Source: Streptomyces mexicanus
GTDB lineage: Bacteria; Actinomycetota; Actinomycetes; Streptomycetales; Streptomycetaceae
Length of the DNA: 62,735 nucleotides
Direction: 5' to 3'
NCBI RefSeq assembly: GCF_902506575.1
Contig: NZ_LR732544.1
Span: 3,927,496 to 3,990,230 of the forward strand
Shown: in pieces, positions 42,450-51,765 of the stretch
Numbering within the stretch: the first letter of the stretch is position 1
Layout: each line of letters begins with the position of its first letter
Made by a program: the position numbers and the translations under genes
Notes under the pieces: model-generated
Seen by the model: only the letters and a program-made list of their open reading frames with translations
The model's database searches: none
What the model was told of the DNA's origin: nothing

Positions 42450-43166
42450 TCAGCGGCGGCGCCGAGCGCGGCCCGTCCGGGCCGCCTTCGCCCGTTTGGC
42501 CGCAAACCGCACACCGCCCGGGCTCTCCCCGACCTCGACACGCACGACGGTGGACAGCGGGTCCACCACTCCTTCACCCACATGCAGGATGGACGTCTCG
42601 ACCGCGCCGAGCTTGCTGAGCGCACTCGCGGCGCTCTTCAGTTCCTCCTCGGCCGTGTCGCCCTTGAGCGCGAGCATCTCGCCGTACGGGCGCAGCAGGG
42701 GAATCCCCCAGGTGGCCAACCGGTCCAGCGGCGCGACGGCCCGGGCGGTGACCACGTGCACCGGCGGCAGCTTGCCCATGACCTCCTCGGCCCGGCCCCG
42801 GACGACGGTGACGTGGTCCAGGCCGAGCAGCTCGACGACCTCGGTGAGGAAGTTGGTGCGGCGCAGCAGCGGCTCCAGCAGCGTGATCTTCAAGTCGTCC
42901 CGGACCAGCGCCAGGGGGATACCGGGCAGACCGGCGCCGGAGCCGACGTCGCACACCGTGACCCCCTCGGGGACCACCTCGGAGAGCACGGCGCAGTTCA
43001 GCAGGTGCCGCTCCCACAGGCGCGGCACCTCGCGCGGGCCGATGAGCCCTCGCTGCACTCCTGCCTCGGCCAGCAGCTCGGCGTACCGGACCGCATCCGC
43101 GAAGCGCTCACCGAATACGTCGCGTGCCTGCTCGGGCGCAGGGGGAAGCTCAGCTGCCTCCGTCAC
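42450..43166 (-). CDS. rsmG: 16S rRNA (guanine-N7) methyltransferase RsmG
   Basis: Encodes 238 residues from the GTG at 43166, after GGAAGGAC. The SAM-binding site is VTVCDVGSGAGLPGIPLAL (about residues 69-87). IGPREVPRLWERHLLNCAVL and VVTARAVAPLDRLATWG are typical of GidB/RsmG, which methylates G527 of 16S rRNA. Loss of the enzyme is known to give low-level streptomycin resistance and altered antibiotic production in Streptomyces. The last 30 residues are a basic tail. Confidence 0.95.
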   Translation of the reverse strand: MTEAAELPPAPEQARDVFGERFADAVRYAELLAEAGVQRGLIGPREVPRLWERHLLNCAVLSEVVPEGVTVCDVGSGAGLPGIPLALVRDDLKITLLEPLLRRTNFLTEVVELLGLDHVTVVRGRAEEVMGKLPPVHVVTARAVAPLDRLATWGIPLLRPYGEMLALKGDTAEEELKSAASALSKLGAVETSILHVGEGVVDPLSTVVRVEVGESPGGVRFAAKRAKAARTGRARRRR

Positions 43167-43283
43167 GGGGACCGTCCTTCCGTACCGCATCAGCGCGTCC
43201 GCGCCGACCACCAGAACTATCAGGCTGAGAAAGTTTCGGCCCCGCCTGCGCTACAGACGGGGCCGAGGGGACTGTGGAACCGC

Positions 43284-43796
43284 TCAGGCGGGGAGCACGA
43301 CGACGAAGCGCTGCGGCTCCTCGCCCTCGGACTCGCTGCGCAGGCCCGCGGCCTTGACCGCGTCGTGCACCACCTTGCGCTCGAACGGGGTCATCGGCTT
43401 CAGCCGCACGGCCTCGCCGCTGCTCTTGGCCTCGGCCGCGGCCTTGGCACCCAGCTCGGACAGCTCGGTCCGCTTGCGGGCGCGGTAGCCGGCGATGTCC
43501 AGCATCAGACGGCTGCGGTCGCCGGTCTCCCGGTGCACGGCCAGCCGCGTCAGCTCCTGCAGCGCCTCCAGCACCTCGCCGTCCCGGCCGACCAGCTTCT
43601 GCAGGTCGCGACTGCCCGTGTCACTGATGATCGACACGGAGGCCCGGTCGCCCTCGACGTCCATGTCGATGTCGCCGTCGAGGTCGGCGATGTCCAGCAG
43701 ACCCTCGAGGTAGTCCGCCGCGATGTCGCCCTCCTGCTCCAGGCGGGTCAGGGTGTCTGCGCCCTCGGCAGCGGCGGAGGTGGTGCCTTCCGTCAC
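43284..43796 (-). CDS. jag: KhpB/Jag RNA-binding protein (KH and R3H domains)
   Basis: Encodes 170 residues. The acidic N-terminus (to about residue 45) is followed by a KH domain with the loop LVGRDGEVLEALQELTRLAV and an R3H domain with GYRARKRTELSELG and PFERKVVHDAVKAAG (R-x3-H). It is an RNA chaperone-like protein encoded between yidC and rsmG in most Gram-positives. The N-terminal Jag linker domain common in Firmicutes is absent. It lies 15 bp downstream of yidC. Confidence 0.93.
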   Translation of the reverse strand: MTEGTTSAAAEGADTLTRLEQEGDIAADYLEGLLDIADLDGDIDMDVEGDRASVSIISDTGSRDLQKLVGRDGEVLEALQELTRLAVHRETGDRSRLMLDIAGYRARKRTELSELGAKAAAEAKSSGEAVRLKPMTPFERKVVHDAVKAAGLRSESEGEEPQRFVVVLPA

Positions 43797-43811
43797 GGGA
43801 TGGACTCCTTC

Positions 43812-45125
43812 TTACTTCTTGGACGGGGACTTCGGCCGCTGCGGGCCCTTGCGCTGGCCGGACTGGGCCTTGCTGCGCTGCCCGGACTGGGCCTTGCTGC
43901 GGGCGCCGTTCCCGGGCTTCGCGGCGGCCTTGCCGGCTGTGGCGGGCGCGGCGTCCTGGGGCTGGTCGGGCTTGTCCAGCGACGTCGAGGAGTCGTCCGC
44001 CACGGACTCACCGGCCGCCTTCGGGCCGCCCGACTGGCGCTGGGCCTTGGTCTGCCGCTTGGGCTGCTGGCGTCGGGGCGCGGTCGTCGCGGTGGTGGTG
44101 GTCGTACCGTCCTCGGACTGCGCGACGACGGCGGTCTCGCTCTTCACCACGGTGCCATCGGGCTGGGCCGCCAGGCCGGCCTTGTTCAGGCCGTTGATGA
44201 ACTTGCGCTCGAACTCGTTGCGGTCGCGGCCCTTGGCGACGATCGCCTTGACGATGGCACGCTCACGCCGGTTGCGGGTCTTGCCGTGGTGCGTGACGTG
44301 CTTGTACAGGCGCTCCAGGTAGGCGGCCTGGGCCTTGGAACCCGGGGTCGGGTTGTTGTGGATGACGTACATCTGCTGGCCCATGGTCCACACGTTGGTG
44401 GTCAGCCAGTAGACGAGGACACCGACCGGGAAGTTGATGCCGAAGACGGCGAACATGATCGGGAAGACGTACATCAGCATCTTCTGCTGCTGCATGAACG
44501 GCGTCTTCACCGTGGTGTCGACGTTCTTGGTCATCAGCTGGCGCTGCGTGTAGAACTGCGACGCCGACATCATGATGATCATGACCGCGGTGACGACCCG
44601 GACATCGGTCAGCGAGGCGCCGAGCGCCGCGACCTTGTCGGAGCTGTCCATGAACTTCGCGGCCAGCGGAGCGCCGACGATGTGCGCGTGGCGGGCGCTG
44701 GCGAGCAGCGGCTCGTTGATGACGCCGATCGTCTTGCCCGTCGCGATCGCGCTGAGCACGTGGTACAGGGCGAAGAAGAACGGGGACTGCGCCAGGATGG
44801 GAAGGCACGAGGAGAGCGGGTTGGTGCCCGACTCCTTGTACAGCTTCATCATCTCTTCGGACTGACGCTGCTTGTCGTTCTTGTAGCGCTCCTGGATCTT
44901 CTTCATCTCCGGCTGGAGCGTCTGCATCGCGCGCGTCGCCTTGATCTGCTTCACGAAGAGCGGGATCAGGCAGATGCGGATGAGGATCACCAGGGACACG
45001 ATGGACAGGCCCCAGGCCCACCCCGTGTCGGCGCCGAAGAGCGCGCCGTACACCTTGTGGAACTGGACGATGACCCAGGAGACGGGCCAGGTGATGAAAC
45101 TGAAGAGGCTGGCAATCGTGTCCAC
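43812..45125 (-). CDS. yidC: Membrane protein insertase YidC
   Basis: Encodes 437 residues from a GTG. The conserved core has the arginine-bearing first long helix segment [20 protein letters not shown], a cytoplasmic coiled coil ([20 protein letters not shown]), and helices around [19 protein letters not shown] and [20 protein letters not shown]. The C-terminal 110 residues are a basic, Gln/Lys-rich cytoplasmic tail ([27 protein letters not shown]), which may contact ribosomes. YidC inserts membrane proteins with or without SecYEG. It starts 3 bp after yidD. Confidence 0.96.
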   Translation of the reverse strand: MDTIASLFSFITWPVSWVIVQFHKVYGALFGADTGWAWGLSIVSLVILIRICLIPLFVKQIKATRAMQTLQPEMKKIQERYKNDKQRQSEEMMKLYKESGTNPLSSCLPILAQSPFFFALYHVLSAIATGKTIGVINEPLLASARHAHIVGAPLAAKFMDSSDKVAALGASLTDVRVVTAVMIIMMSASQFYTQRQLMTKNVDTTVKTPFMQQQKMLMYVFPIMFAVFGINFPVGVLVYWLTTNVWTMGQQMYVIHNNPTPGSKAQAAYLERLYKHVTHHGKTRNRRERAIVKAIVAKGRDRNEFERKFINGLNKAGLAAQPDGTVVKSETAVVAQSEDGTTTTTATTAPRRQQPKRQTKAQRQSGGPKAAGESVADDSSTSLDKPDQPQDAAPATAGKAAAKPGNGARSKAQSGQRSKAQSGQRKGPQRPKSPSKK

Positions 45126-45128
45126 TAA

Positions 45129-45482
45129 TCATGCTCCTTGGGCATGGGACGAGGTCTTCGCGGCCGGGCTCGACGGGAGGGTCCCGTCGGTGGCCGTTTC
45201 GGCGGCGGAGGGCCCGCCCTTGCGTGCGCGCCAGGCGTCGCGCAGCAATTCGTGCCACCGCGGACGCTTGCGCGGCGGAACGTGGTCCACACCGCCCAGC
45301 GACCACGGGTTGCACCGCAGGATGCGCCAGGCGGTCAGTGCCGTTCCCTTGATCGCACCATGCCGGTCGATAGCCGTGTAGCCGTAGTGGGAACACGACG
45401 GGTAGTACTTGCACACCGGCCCGAGCAACGGGCTGATGGTCCACTGGTACAACTTGATCAGTGCCAGCAGCGGGTACTTCAT
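45129..45482 (-). CDS. yidD: Membrane protein insertion efficiency factor YidD
   Basis: Encodes 117 residues. The YidD signature is complete: [20 protein letters not shown] followed by [18 protein letters not shown], then [20 protein letters not shown] and P, with its three conserved cysteines. The C-terminal 45 residues are a variable tail. It assists YidC-mediated insertion at the membrane. Its ATG overlaps the rnpA stop by 4 bp. Confidence 0.95.
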   Translation of the reverse strand: MKYPLLALIKLYQWTISPLLGPVCKYYPSCSHYGYTAIDRHGAIKGTALTAWRILRCNPWSLGGVDHVPPRKRPRWHELLRDAWRARKGGPSAAETATDGTLPSSPAAKTSSHAQGA

Positions 45483-45850
45483 CGCGCGCCCCCTCCCAGC
45501 AATCGTCGAAGGGCGGCATCCAGGTCTCGGGCCAGCTGTGCGTGGTCGGCGTCGCCCGCCCCGGGCAGCGCTCGTACGACTACCAGGCTACCGGGGGGCA
45601 GCAGGGCGACCCGCTCACGCATCAGATGGCGAAGTCTGCGCTTGACCGTGTTGCGCACGACCGCGCCACCCACTGCCTTGCTCACGACGAAACCCGCACG
45701 CGGCGGGGGAGCGCTCTCCCCTGGCGCGTGCGGGTCCGTGGCACCGCTACGAAGGTGGACGACGAGGAGCGGGCGTCCTGCCCGACGGCCTCGTCGAACC
45801 GCGGTCGCGAAGTCCTCGCGCCGCCTCAGCCGGTTCTCGGTGGGCAGCAC
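45479..45850 (-). CDS. rnpA: Ribonuclease P protein component
   Basis: Encodes 123 residues from a [22 protein letters not shown] and the RNR motif [17 protein letters not shown] identify the basic protein subunit of RNase P, which with its RNA trims the 5' leader of pre-tRNAs. The order rpmH-rnpA-yidD-yidC is near universal. Confidence 0.96.
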   Translation of the reverse strand: MLPTENRLRRREDFATAVRRGRRAGRPLLVVHLRSGATDPHAPGESAPPPRAGFVVSKAVGGAVVRNTVKRRLRHLMRERVALLPPGSLVVVRALPGAGDADHAQLARDLDAALRRLLGGGAR

Positions 45851-45871
45851 GACGTCATGACCTGACCGGGA

Positions 45872-46009
45872 TCAGGCGGACAGACGGGCGCGACCCTTGC
45901 TACGGCGGGACGCGAGAATCGCGCGGCCGGCACGGGTGCGCATACGCAGCCGGAAGCCGTGGGTCTTCGCGCGACGACGGTTGTTCGGCTGGAAGGTGCG
46001 CTTGCTCAC
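45872..46009 (-). CDS. rpmH: 50S ribosomal protein L34
   Basis: Encodes 45 residues: [20 protein letters not shown] at the start and [17 protein letters not shown] at the end. Both are invariant in L34. The GTG at 46009 is the conserved start. It is divergent from dnaA. Confidence 0.97.
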   Translation of the reverse strand: MSKRTFQPNNRRRAKTHGFRLRMRTRAGRAILASRRSKGRARLSA

Positions 46010-46376
46010 TCGGGGGCTCCAGAAAGAAATCGGTAGTGGCGGGGTGCCGTCCTGGCTGTCACCGTGCGCCCACGAGTAGCTCGCAGTGACGCCCGAGTGC
46101 ACCGCTTACCGATCACCTTGACGTGATCTGTGCCCTTCGGAGGCAGGCGGCAGCAGCCATCGACAACTCGACCTCGCTACGGTACGCGCGGTTACGCCGT
46201 CCGGTCAAACCAGCCCGGGGCGCGGCACACTTGTCCACAGCCTGGGGACAACAACTTGAACCGTACCCGCTGCGCTGACTACCGTGGCCGGACTCCCATT
46301 CGTTCCCTTGTCCCCCGTTTACATCCCGACCCGTCCCGAACCACACGTTCGTGGGACCCGTGAGAGAGCGTGCCCT
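46010..46376. promoter_or_regulatory. rpmH-dnaA divergent control region with DnaA boxes
   Basis: A 367-bp gap. The dnaA promoter is probably TTGAAC (46256-46261) and TACCGT (46280-46285), with 18-bp spacing. Directly upstream are a perfect DnaA box TTGTCCACA (46231-46239) and an opposite one-mismatch box (46243-46251, TTGTCCCCA). This matches the known two-box autoregulation of Streptomyces dnaA. No confident rpmH promoter hexamers were placed. Confidence 0.75.
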
Positions 46377-48404
46377 GTGGCTGACGTACCCGCCGATCTT
46401 GCCGCAGTGTGGCCGCGAGTACTGGAGCAGCTCCTCGGGGAGGGCCGCGGACAGGGCGTCGAGGCGAAGGACGAACACTGGATCCGCCGGTGCCAGCCGC
46501 TGGCGCTGGTCGCGGACACCGCGCTGCTCGCCGTGCCGAACGAGTTCGCCAAGGGCGTGCTCGAAGGCCGCCTCGCCCCGGTCGTCAGCGAGACCCTGAC
46601 CCGGGAGTGCGGCCGGCCGATCCGTATCGCGATCACCGTCGACAGCTCCGTGGGCGAACCCCGCACGCCCACGCCGCCGACCCCGGCGCCGCGCTACGAG
46701 GAGCAGGAGCTGCCCTCCGGCCAGGGCGGCTACGAGGGCTATGGCCGGCACCGCGCCGAGCACCGGTCCGACGGACCCCGCCCCGCGCGCGCCGACCAGC
46801 ACCCGGGCACCCCCGGTGACCAGCTGCCGCCGCCACGCACCGGCCCGCAGCCGGCCGACGGCGATGCGCTGCCGACCGCCCGCCCGGCCTACCCCTCGGA
46901 GTACACCGACTACGCCGAGTACCAGCGTCCCGAGCCCGGCGCCTGGCCGCGCCACGGCCAGGACGACTACGGCTGGCAGCAGCAGCGGCTCGGCTTCCCC
47001 GAACGTGACCCGTACGCCTCGCCCGCACAGGAGTCGCCGTACGGCTCCCGGGACGGCTACGGGGCCGCGGACGCCTACGGCCCCGGACAGGACACCTACT
47101 CCGCGGCGCCGCAGGACTACCGCGCGCGCCCGGTGGACCGCCCCCCGTACGATCCGTCGCGCCCGGAGTACGACTCCGCGCGCGGCGACTTCGACCAGCG
47201 GGACTACGAAAAACGCGACTACGAGCCGCGCGAGCCCGGGCGCCGCGAGCTGCCCGAGCCGCCCACCGGCTCCGGGCCCGTGCACCGCGCGGGCCCGGCC
47301 GGGCCGGGCGGATCCGGCGCCGTCGGCCCGTCGGGCGGGCAGTCCGCTTCGGCCGGCGGTCCCGGCGAGCCGACGGCGCGGCTGAACCCCAAGTACCTGT
47401 TCGACACGTTCGTCATCGGGGCCTCCAACCGGTTCGCGCACGCGGCCGCCGTCGCCGTGGCCGAGGCCCCCGCGAAGGCGTACAACCCGCTGTTCATCTA
47501 CGGCGAGTCCGGGCTCGGCAAGACGCACCTGCTGCACGCCATCGGGCACTACGCGCGCAGCCTGTACCCGGGCACGCGCGTGCGGTACGTCAGCTCGGAG
47601 GAGTTCACCAACGAGTTCATCAACTCCATCCGCGACGGCAAGGGCGACAGCTTCCGCAAGCGCTACCGCGAGATGGACATCCTGCTCGTCGACGACATCC
47701 AGTTCCTGGCGGACAAGGAGTCGACGCAGGAGGAGTTCTTCCACACGTTCAACACGCTGCACAACGCCAACAAGCAGATCGTGCTTTCCAGCGACCGGCC
47801 GCCCAAGCAGCTGGTCACCCTGGAGGACCGGCTGCGCAACCGCTTCGAGTGGGGACTGATCACCGACGTCCAGCCGCCGGAGCTGGAGACCCGCATCGCG
47901 ATCCTGCGCAAGAAGGCGGTGCAGGAGCAGCTGAACGCCCCGCCGGAGGTGCTGGAGTTCATCGCCTCCCGCATCTCGCGCAACATCCGCGAGCTGGAGG
48001 GCGCGCTGATCCGGGTGACGGCGTTCGCCTCGCTGAACCGGCAGCCGGTGGACCTGGGCCTGACGGAGATCGTCCTGAAGGACCTGATCCCCGGTGGGGA
48101 GGACTCCGCCCCGGAGATCACGGCGACGGCCATCATGGCGGCCACCGCCGACTACTTCGGGCTGACGGTCGAGGACCTGTGCGGCACCTCGCGCGGGCGC
48201 GCGCTGGTCACGGCGCGGCAGATCGCCATGTACCTGTGCCGTGAGCTGACCGACCTGTCCCTGCCGAAGATCGGCGCGCAGTTCGGCGGCCGCGACCACA
48301 CCACCGTCATGCACGCCGACCGCAAGATCCGCGCGCTGATGGCCGAGCGGCGCTCCATCTACAACCAGGTCACCGAGCTGACCAACCGCATCAAGAACGG
48401 CTGA
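46377..48404 (+). CDS. dnaA: Chromosomal replication initiator DnaA
   Basis: Encodes 675 residues from the GTG at 46377. Domain I is [20 protein letters not shown] to about residue 90. Domain II is very long (about 90-335), Pro/Arg/Tyr/Asp-rich and typical of Streptomyces. Domain III (AAA+) starts at [20 protein letters not shown], with Walker [12 protein letters not shown] and Walker [11 protein letters not shown]. Domain IV ends with the DNA-binding helices [20 protein letters not shown] and [15 protein letters not shown]. It opens oriC and regulates its own gene. Confidence 0.98.
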   Translation: MADVPADLAAVWPRVLEQLLGEGRGQGVEAKDEHWIRRCQPLALVADTALLAVPNEFAKGVLEGRLAPVVSETLTRECGRPIRIAITVDSSVGEPRTPTPPTPAPRYEEQELPSGQGGYEGYGRHRAEHRSDGPRPARADQHPGTPGDQLPPPRTGPQPADGDALPTARPAYPSEYTDYAEYQRPEPGAWPRHGQDDYGWQQQRLGFPERDPYASPAQESPYGSRDGYGAADAYGPGQDTYSAAPQDYRARPVDRPPYDPSRPEYDSARGDFDQRDYEKRDYEPREPGRRELPEPPTGSGPVHRAGPAGPGGSGAVGPSGGQSASAGGPGEPTARLNPKYLFDTFVIGASNRFAHAAAVAVAEAPAKAYNPLFIYGESGLGKTHLLHAIGHYARSLYPGTRVRYVSSEEFTNEFINSIRDGKGDSFRKRYREMDILLVDDIQFLADKESTQEEFFHTFNTLHNANKQIVLSSDRPPKQLVTLEDRLRNRFEWGLITDVQPPELETRIAILRKKAVQEQLNAPPEVLEFIASRISRNIRELEGALIRVTAFASLNRQPVDLGLTEIVLKDLIPGGEDSAPEITATAIMAATADYFGLTVEDLCGTSRGRALVTARQIAMYLCRELTDLSLPKIGAQFGGRDHTTVMHADRKIRALMAERRSIYNQVTELTNRIKNG

Positions 48405-48427
48405 GGGCCCGCCGAGATCGGCGTCGA

Positions 48428-48457
48428 GGGCGCCCCGGGAACGATCCGGGGGCGCCC
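48428..48457 (+). terminator. dnaA terminator
   Basis: A GC-rich stem GGGCGCCCC (48428-48436) and GGGGCGCCC (48449-48457), with a 12-nt loop and a short T-run after, lies 24 bp after the dnaA stop. Confidence 0.82.
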
Positions 48458-48703
48458 TTTCCGCATCCGCGGACCGGCAGGTCGGTCTCCCCGCCCGCGC
48501 AGCCACCACGCTCCACTTCTGTCGGCCTCCCGGCCCACGCAGCCACCACCGCGCGCCTTCCCTGGACCTCCCGGCCCACGCAATCACCGACGCGCCCCCC
48601 GTATCCGCGCAGCGCACCCGGTCGGTCGGCGTATCCGCGCACCCGGTCGGTCGCCTGCCCGCGCAGCCGAGCCGCCGACGCGCCCTTTCCGCATCCGCGG
48701 ACC
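48452..48703. repeat. 24-bp repeat pair bounding a low-complexity segment before oriC
   Basis: The 24 bp at 48452-48475 recur exactly at 48680-48703, 228 bp apart; the first copy includes one arm of the dnaA terminator. Between them are smaller degenerate repeats: CCTCCCGGCCCACGCA twice (about 48530 and 48566) and a unit starting GTATCCGCGCA with CACCCGGTCGGTCG twice (about 48600 and 48629). The segment is GC-rich, lacks DnaA boxes, and holds no credible gene. Confidence 0.85.
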
Positions 48704-48771
48704 CGGCGGGCGCCCGAGTCGGGTGGCCGGCGGCCACGCCCGCTGTTCGATTAGTGACCTGGTTACGGCCC

Positions 48772-49279
48772 TTCTCCACAGATTCGGTGACTTTCTTCCG
48801 TCCACACGCTGGGGACTGCGAAGTTGTCCCGAACGGTGTCCACAGCTCCGCTGTGCGAGAGTCGTCCTCGCAGCTCAGGAGCCTGTGGACTCGTGGACGA
48901 GCGCTCTCCACAGGCTGTGGACGAAGCGAGGATCCACAGGCTGTGCAGGAAGTTGTCCACGGGCAACCCACAGGTTGCGGCCGGTTGTCCCCAGTGATCG
49001 GCGTCTTCTCCACATCCCTGTCCACTGTTCGGCAACCCTCCGTCCCCGCTCACCGCGTCGAGTGAAAGGCGTCACACGAACCTGCCGGATTGGGGTGTGG
49101 GAAACGTGGGTAAATCTGGGGACGCAGCTGGGGAGAACTGCCCTCGGGCTGTGGGTGGGGTGTGCAGAACTTCCTGTTCTCCACAGAGCCCCCGAGTTGT
49201 CCACCGTCGCCGCCCACAGGGCCCGTGGACAAAATTCCTGCGCTGACCTGGGCAAACGAGGTTATCCACGGTATCCACA
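48772..49279. other. Origin of replication oriC (DnaA-box array)
   Basis: The dnaA-dnaN gap (48405-49507) contains at least 15 DnaA-box-like 9-mers. Those ending in the TCCACA core (either strand) start at 48772, 48798, 48836, 48884, 48904, 48916, 48930, 49006, 49177 and 49271. One-mismatch variants of TTGTCCACA or TTATCCACA start at 48953, 48985, 49197, 49224 and 49262. They form two clusters (48772-49014 and 49177-49279) separated by about 160 bp, the known Streptomyces plan. No single long AT-rich unwinding tract is obvious; the least GC-rich stretch is about 49262-49330. Confidence 0.95.
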
Positions 49280-49507
49280 GGCCCTACTACTACTCCCGAC
49301 TAGAGAGAGCGCGGAATTCGTTTCGAAGTGGGCCCTGTGCACAACTGGCTCTCTCGAGCCCGGCTGCCCCTCGGAGCGACTTGACCGCGATGGGCACCTA
49401 CTGTCAGTGCCGTGCGTCAGACTGGTCCCCGGTGTCCTTCCCGTCGCAGTGGGCGGTGACACCGAGTCGGAGGACTCAGAAGCAACAGCAGCAGGAGGCG
49501 GCTTACG

Positions 49508-50638
49508 GTGAAGATCCGGGTGGAACGCGACGTACTCGCGGAGGCAGTGGCCTGGGCGGCACGCAGCCTCCCGGCCCGTCCGCCGGCGCCTGTTCTCGCC
49601 GGCCTGCTGCTCAAGGCCGAGGACGGCCAGCTGAGCCTGTCCAGCTTCGACTACGAGGTCTCCGCACGGGTGTCGGTGGAGGCCGAGGTCGAGGAGGAGG
49701 GCACGGTCCTGGTCTCCGGCCGCCTGCTCGCCGACATCTCCCGGGCGCTGCCCAACCGCCCGGTGGAGATTTCCACAGACGGTGTACGGGCGACGGTGGT
49801 CTGCGGCTCCTCACGGTTCACCCTCCACACCCTGCCTGTGGAGGAGTACCCGGCCCTGCCGCAGATGCCCAACGCCACGGGCACCGTCCCCGGCGAGGTC
49901 TTCGCCTCCGCCGTGCAGCAGGTCGCGATCGCGGCCGGCCGCGACGACACGCTGCCCGTGCTGACCGGTGTCCGCATCGAGATCGAGGGCGACACCGTGA
50001 CGCTGGCCTCCACCGACCGCTACCGCTTCGCGGTCCGCGAGTTCCTGTGGAAGCCGGAGAACCCGGACGCCTCCGCGGTCGCCCTGGTCCCGGCGAAGAC
50101 GCTGCTGGACACCGCCAAGTCGCTCACCAGCGGTGACAGCGTCATCCTGGCGCTGTCCGGCTCGGGCGCCGGCGAGGGCCTGATCGGTTTCGAGGGCGCC
50201 GGGCGCCGGACGACCACGCGTCTGCTCGAAGGCGACCTGCCGAAGTACCGCACACTCTTCCCGACGGAGTTCAACTCGGTGGCCACCATCGAGACCGCCC
50301 CGTTCGTGGAGGCCGTCAAGCGCGTGGCCCTGGTCGCCGAGCGCAACACCCCGGTGCGGCTGAGCTTCGAGCAGGGCGTGCTGATCCTGGAGGCCGGCTC
50401 CAGCGACGACGCACAGGCTGTGGAAAGGGTCGACGCCCAGCTGGACGGCGACGACATCTCGATCGCGTTCAACCCGACGTTCCTGCTGGACGGTCTGAGC
50501 GCCATCGACTCCCCGGTGGCCCAGCTGTCCTTCACCACCTCCACCAAGCCGGCGCTGCTCAGCGGCAAGCCGGCGATGGACGCCGAGGCGGACGAGGCGT
50601 ACAAGTACCTGATCATGCCGGTGCGGCTGAGCGGCTGA
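49508..50638 (+). CDS. dnaN: DNA polymerase III beta sliding clamp
   Basis: Encodes 376 residues from the GTG at 49508, after AGGAGG. It has three repeated clamp folds: MKIRVERDVLAEAVAWAARS to about residue 125, a middle domain (VFASAVQQVAIAAGRDDTLP), and a C-terminal domain ending YLIMPVRLSG, whose tail matches the family consensus. It forms a ring that tethers polymerase III and recruits repair proteins. Confidence 0.98.
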   Translation: MKIRVERDVLAEAVAWAARSLPARPPAPVLAGLLLKAEDGQLSLSSFDYEVSARVSVEAEVEEEGTVLVSGRLLADISRALPNRPVEISTDGVRATVVCGSSRFTLHTLPVEEYPALPQMPNATGTVPGEVFASAVQQVAIAAGRDDTLPVLTGVRIEIEGDTVTLASTDRYRFAVREFLWKPENPDASAVALVPAKTLLDTAKSLTSGDSVILALSGSGAGEGLIGFEGAGRRTTTRLLEGDLPKYRTLFPTEFNSVATIETAPFVEAVKRVALVAERNTPVRLSFEQGVLILEAGSSDDAQAVERVDAQLDGDDISIAFNPTFLLDGLSAIDSPVAQLSFTTSTKPALLSGKPAMDAEADEAYKYLIMPVRLSG

Positions 50639-50646
50639 TTCGCGCG

Positions 50647-50684
50647 CGGGCGCGGCGGTGGTCCACAGCCTGTGGGCCGCCGCG
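50647..50684 (+). terminator. Hairpin after dnaN
   Basis: GGCGCGGCGG (50647-50656) pairs with CCGCCGCGCC (50675-50684). The loop holds TCCACA/TGTGG and can itself pair. It is probably the dnaN terminator. Confidence 0.7.
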
Positions 50685-50809
50685 CCACGCCCTCGAGTGT
50701 GTGCGTTTGAGCGCCTATGCCCACGGATGTGCGGGAAGGTCCGGGTTTAGGCTCGGACGCGGGTACGAATGTGCCCCCACGCCACGTCGGACACCTAAGG
50801 ACACAACTG

Positions 50810-51688
50810 ATGGAGCTCGGTCTCGTCGGCCTCGGCAAGATGGGCGGCAACATGCGCGAGCGGATCCGCCGCGCGGGCCACACCGTCATCGGATACGACC
50901 GCAACCCGGATCTCGCGGACGTCCACAGCCTGCAAGAGCTCGTGGACAAGCTGCAGGGCCCGCGCGTGGTCTGGGTGATGGTGCCGGCCGGTGCCCCGAC
51001 CCAGTCGACCATCGACGAACTCGCCGAGCTGCTCGAGCCCGGTGACGTGGTCGTCGACGGCGGCAACTCCCGCTGGACGGACGACGAGAAGCACGCGAAG
51101 GAGCTGGCCGCCAAGGGCATAGGCTTCGTGGACTGCGGCGTCTCCGGCGGTGTGTGGGGCCTGGAGAACGGCTACGCGCTCATGTACGGCGGCGACGCCG
51201 AGAACGTCGCCAAGGTGCAGCCGATCTTCGACGCGCTCAAGCCGGAGGGCGACTTCGGTTCGGTGCACGCCGGCAAGGTGGGCGCCGGGCACTTCGCGAA
51301 GATGGTCCACAACGGCATCGAGTACGCGATGATGCAGGCCTACGCCGAGGGCTGGGAGCTGCTGGAGAAGGTCGACTCCGTCGACAACGTCCGGGAGATC
51401 TTCCGCTCCTGGCAGGAGGGCACGGTCATCCGCTCCTGGCTGCTGGACCTCGCGGTCAACGCCCTCGACGAGGACGAGCACCTGGACGAGCTGCGCGGTT
51501 ACGCGCAGGACTCCGGCGAGGGCCGCTGGACCGTCGAGGCCGCCATCGACAACGCCGTGCCGCTGCCCGCGATCACGGCCTCGCTGTTCGCGCGGTTCGC
51601 CTCCCGCCAGGAGGACTCGCCGCAGATGAAGATGATCGCGGCGCTGCGCAACCAGTTCGGCGGCCACGCCGTCGAGAAGAAGGCGTAA
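50810..51688 (+). CDS. gnd: 6-phosphogluconate dehydrogenase, decarboxylating (short form)
   Basis: Encodes 292 residues. NAD(P) binding is at LGLVGLGKMGGNMRERIRRA. The substrate and catalytic motifs are DGGNSRWTDD, GVSGGVWGLENGYALMYGG and HAGKVGAGHFAKMVHNGIEY, the last carrying the catalytic Lys-x-x-His-Asn. This is the YqeC-like short, single-domain form that prefers NAD, lacking the long C-terminal tail of the 470-residue E. coli enzyme. It decarboxylates 6-phosphogluconate to ribulose-5-phosphate. A separate ATG-led message is likely because a hairpin precedes it. Confidence 0.93.
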   Translation: MELGLVGLGKMGGNMRERIRRAGHTVIGYDRNPDLADVHSLQELVDKLQGPRVVWVMVPAGAPTQSTIDELAELLEPGDVVVDGGNSRWTDDEKHAKELAAKGIGFVDCGVSGGVWGLENGYALMYGGDAENVAKVQPIFDALKPEGDFGSVHAGKVGAGHFAKMVHNGIEYAMMQAYAEGWELLEKVDSVDNVREIFRSWQEGTVIRSWLLDLAVNALDEDEHLDELRGYAQDSGEGRWTVEAAIDNAVPLPAITASLFARFASRQEDSPQMKMIAALRNQFGGHAVEKKA

Positions 51689-51765
51689 CGACGACCTCGT
51701 AGCGAGGAAGCAATCCACCGGACCGTACGACGGTCCACGACGCTGGGGGAGGCCGGCGAGAGACC

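Noticed and set aside
48478..48712. Degenerate repeats before oriC as a CRISPR array or iteron set
   Set aside because: Units are irregular in length and sequence, without constant repeats and unique spacers, and no cas or rep gene is near.
49501..49507. Second dnaN-like start in the oriC gap or a hidden gene in 48405-49507
   Set aside because: Frames in the gap are short and their composition follows the DnaA boxes rather than coding; only the GTG at 49508 has AGGAGG and the clamp sequence.
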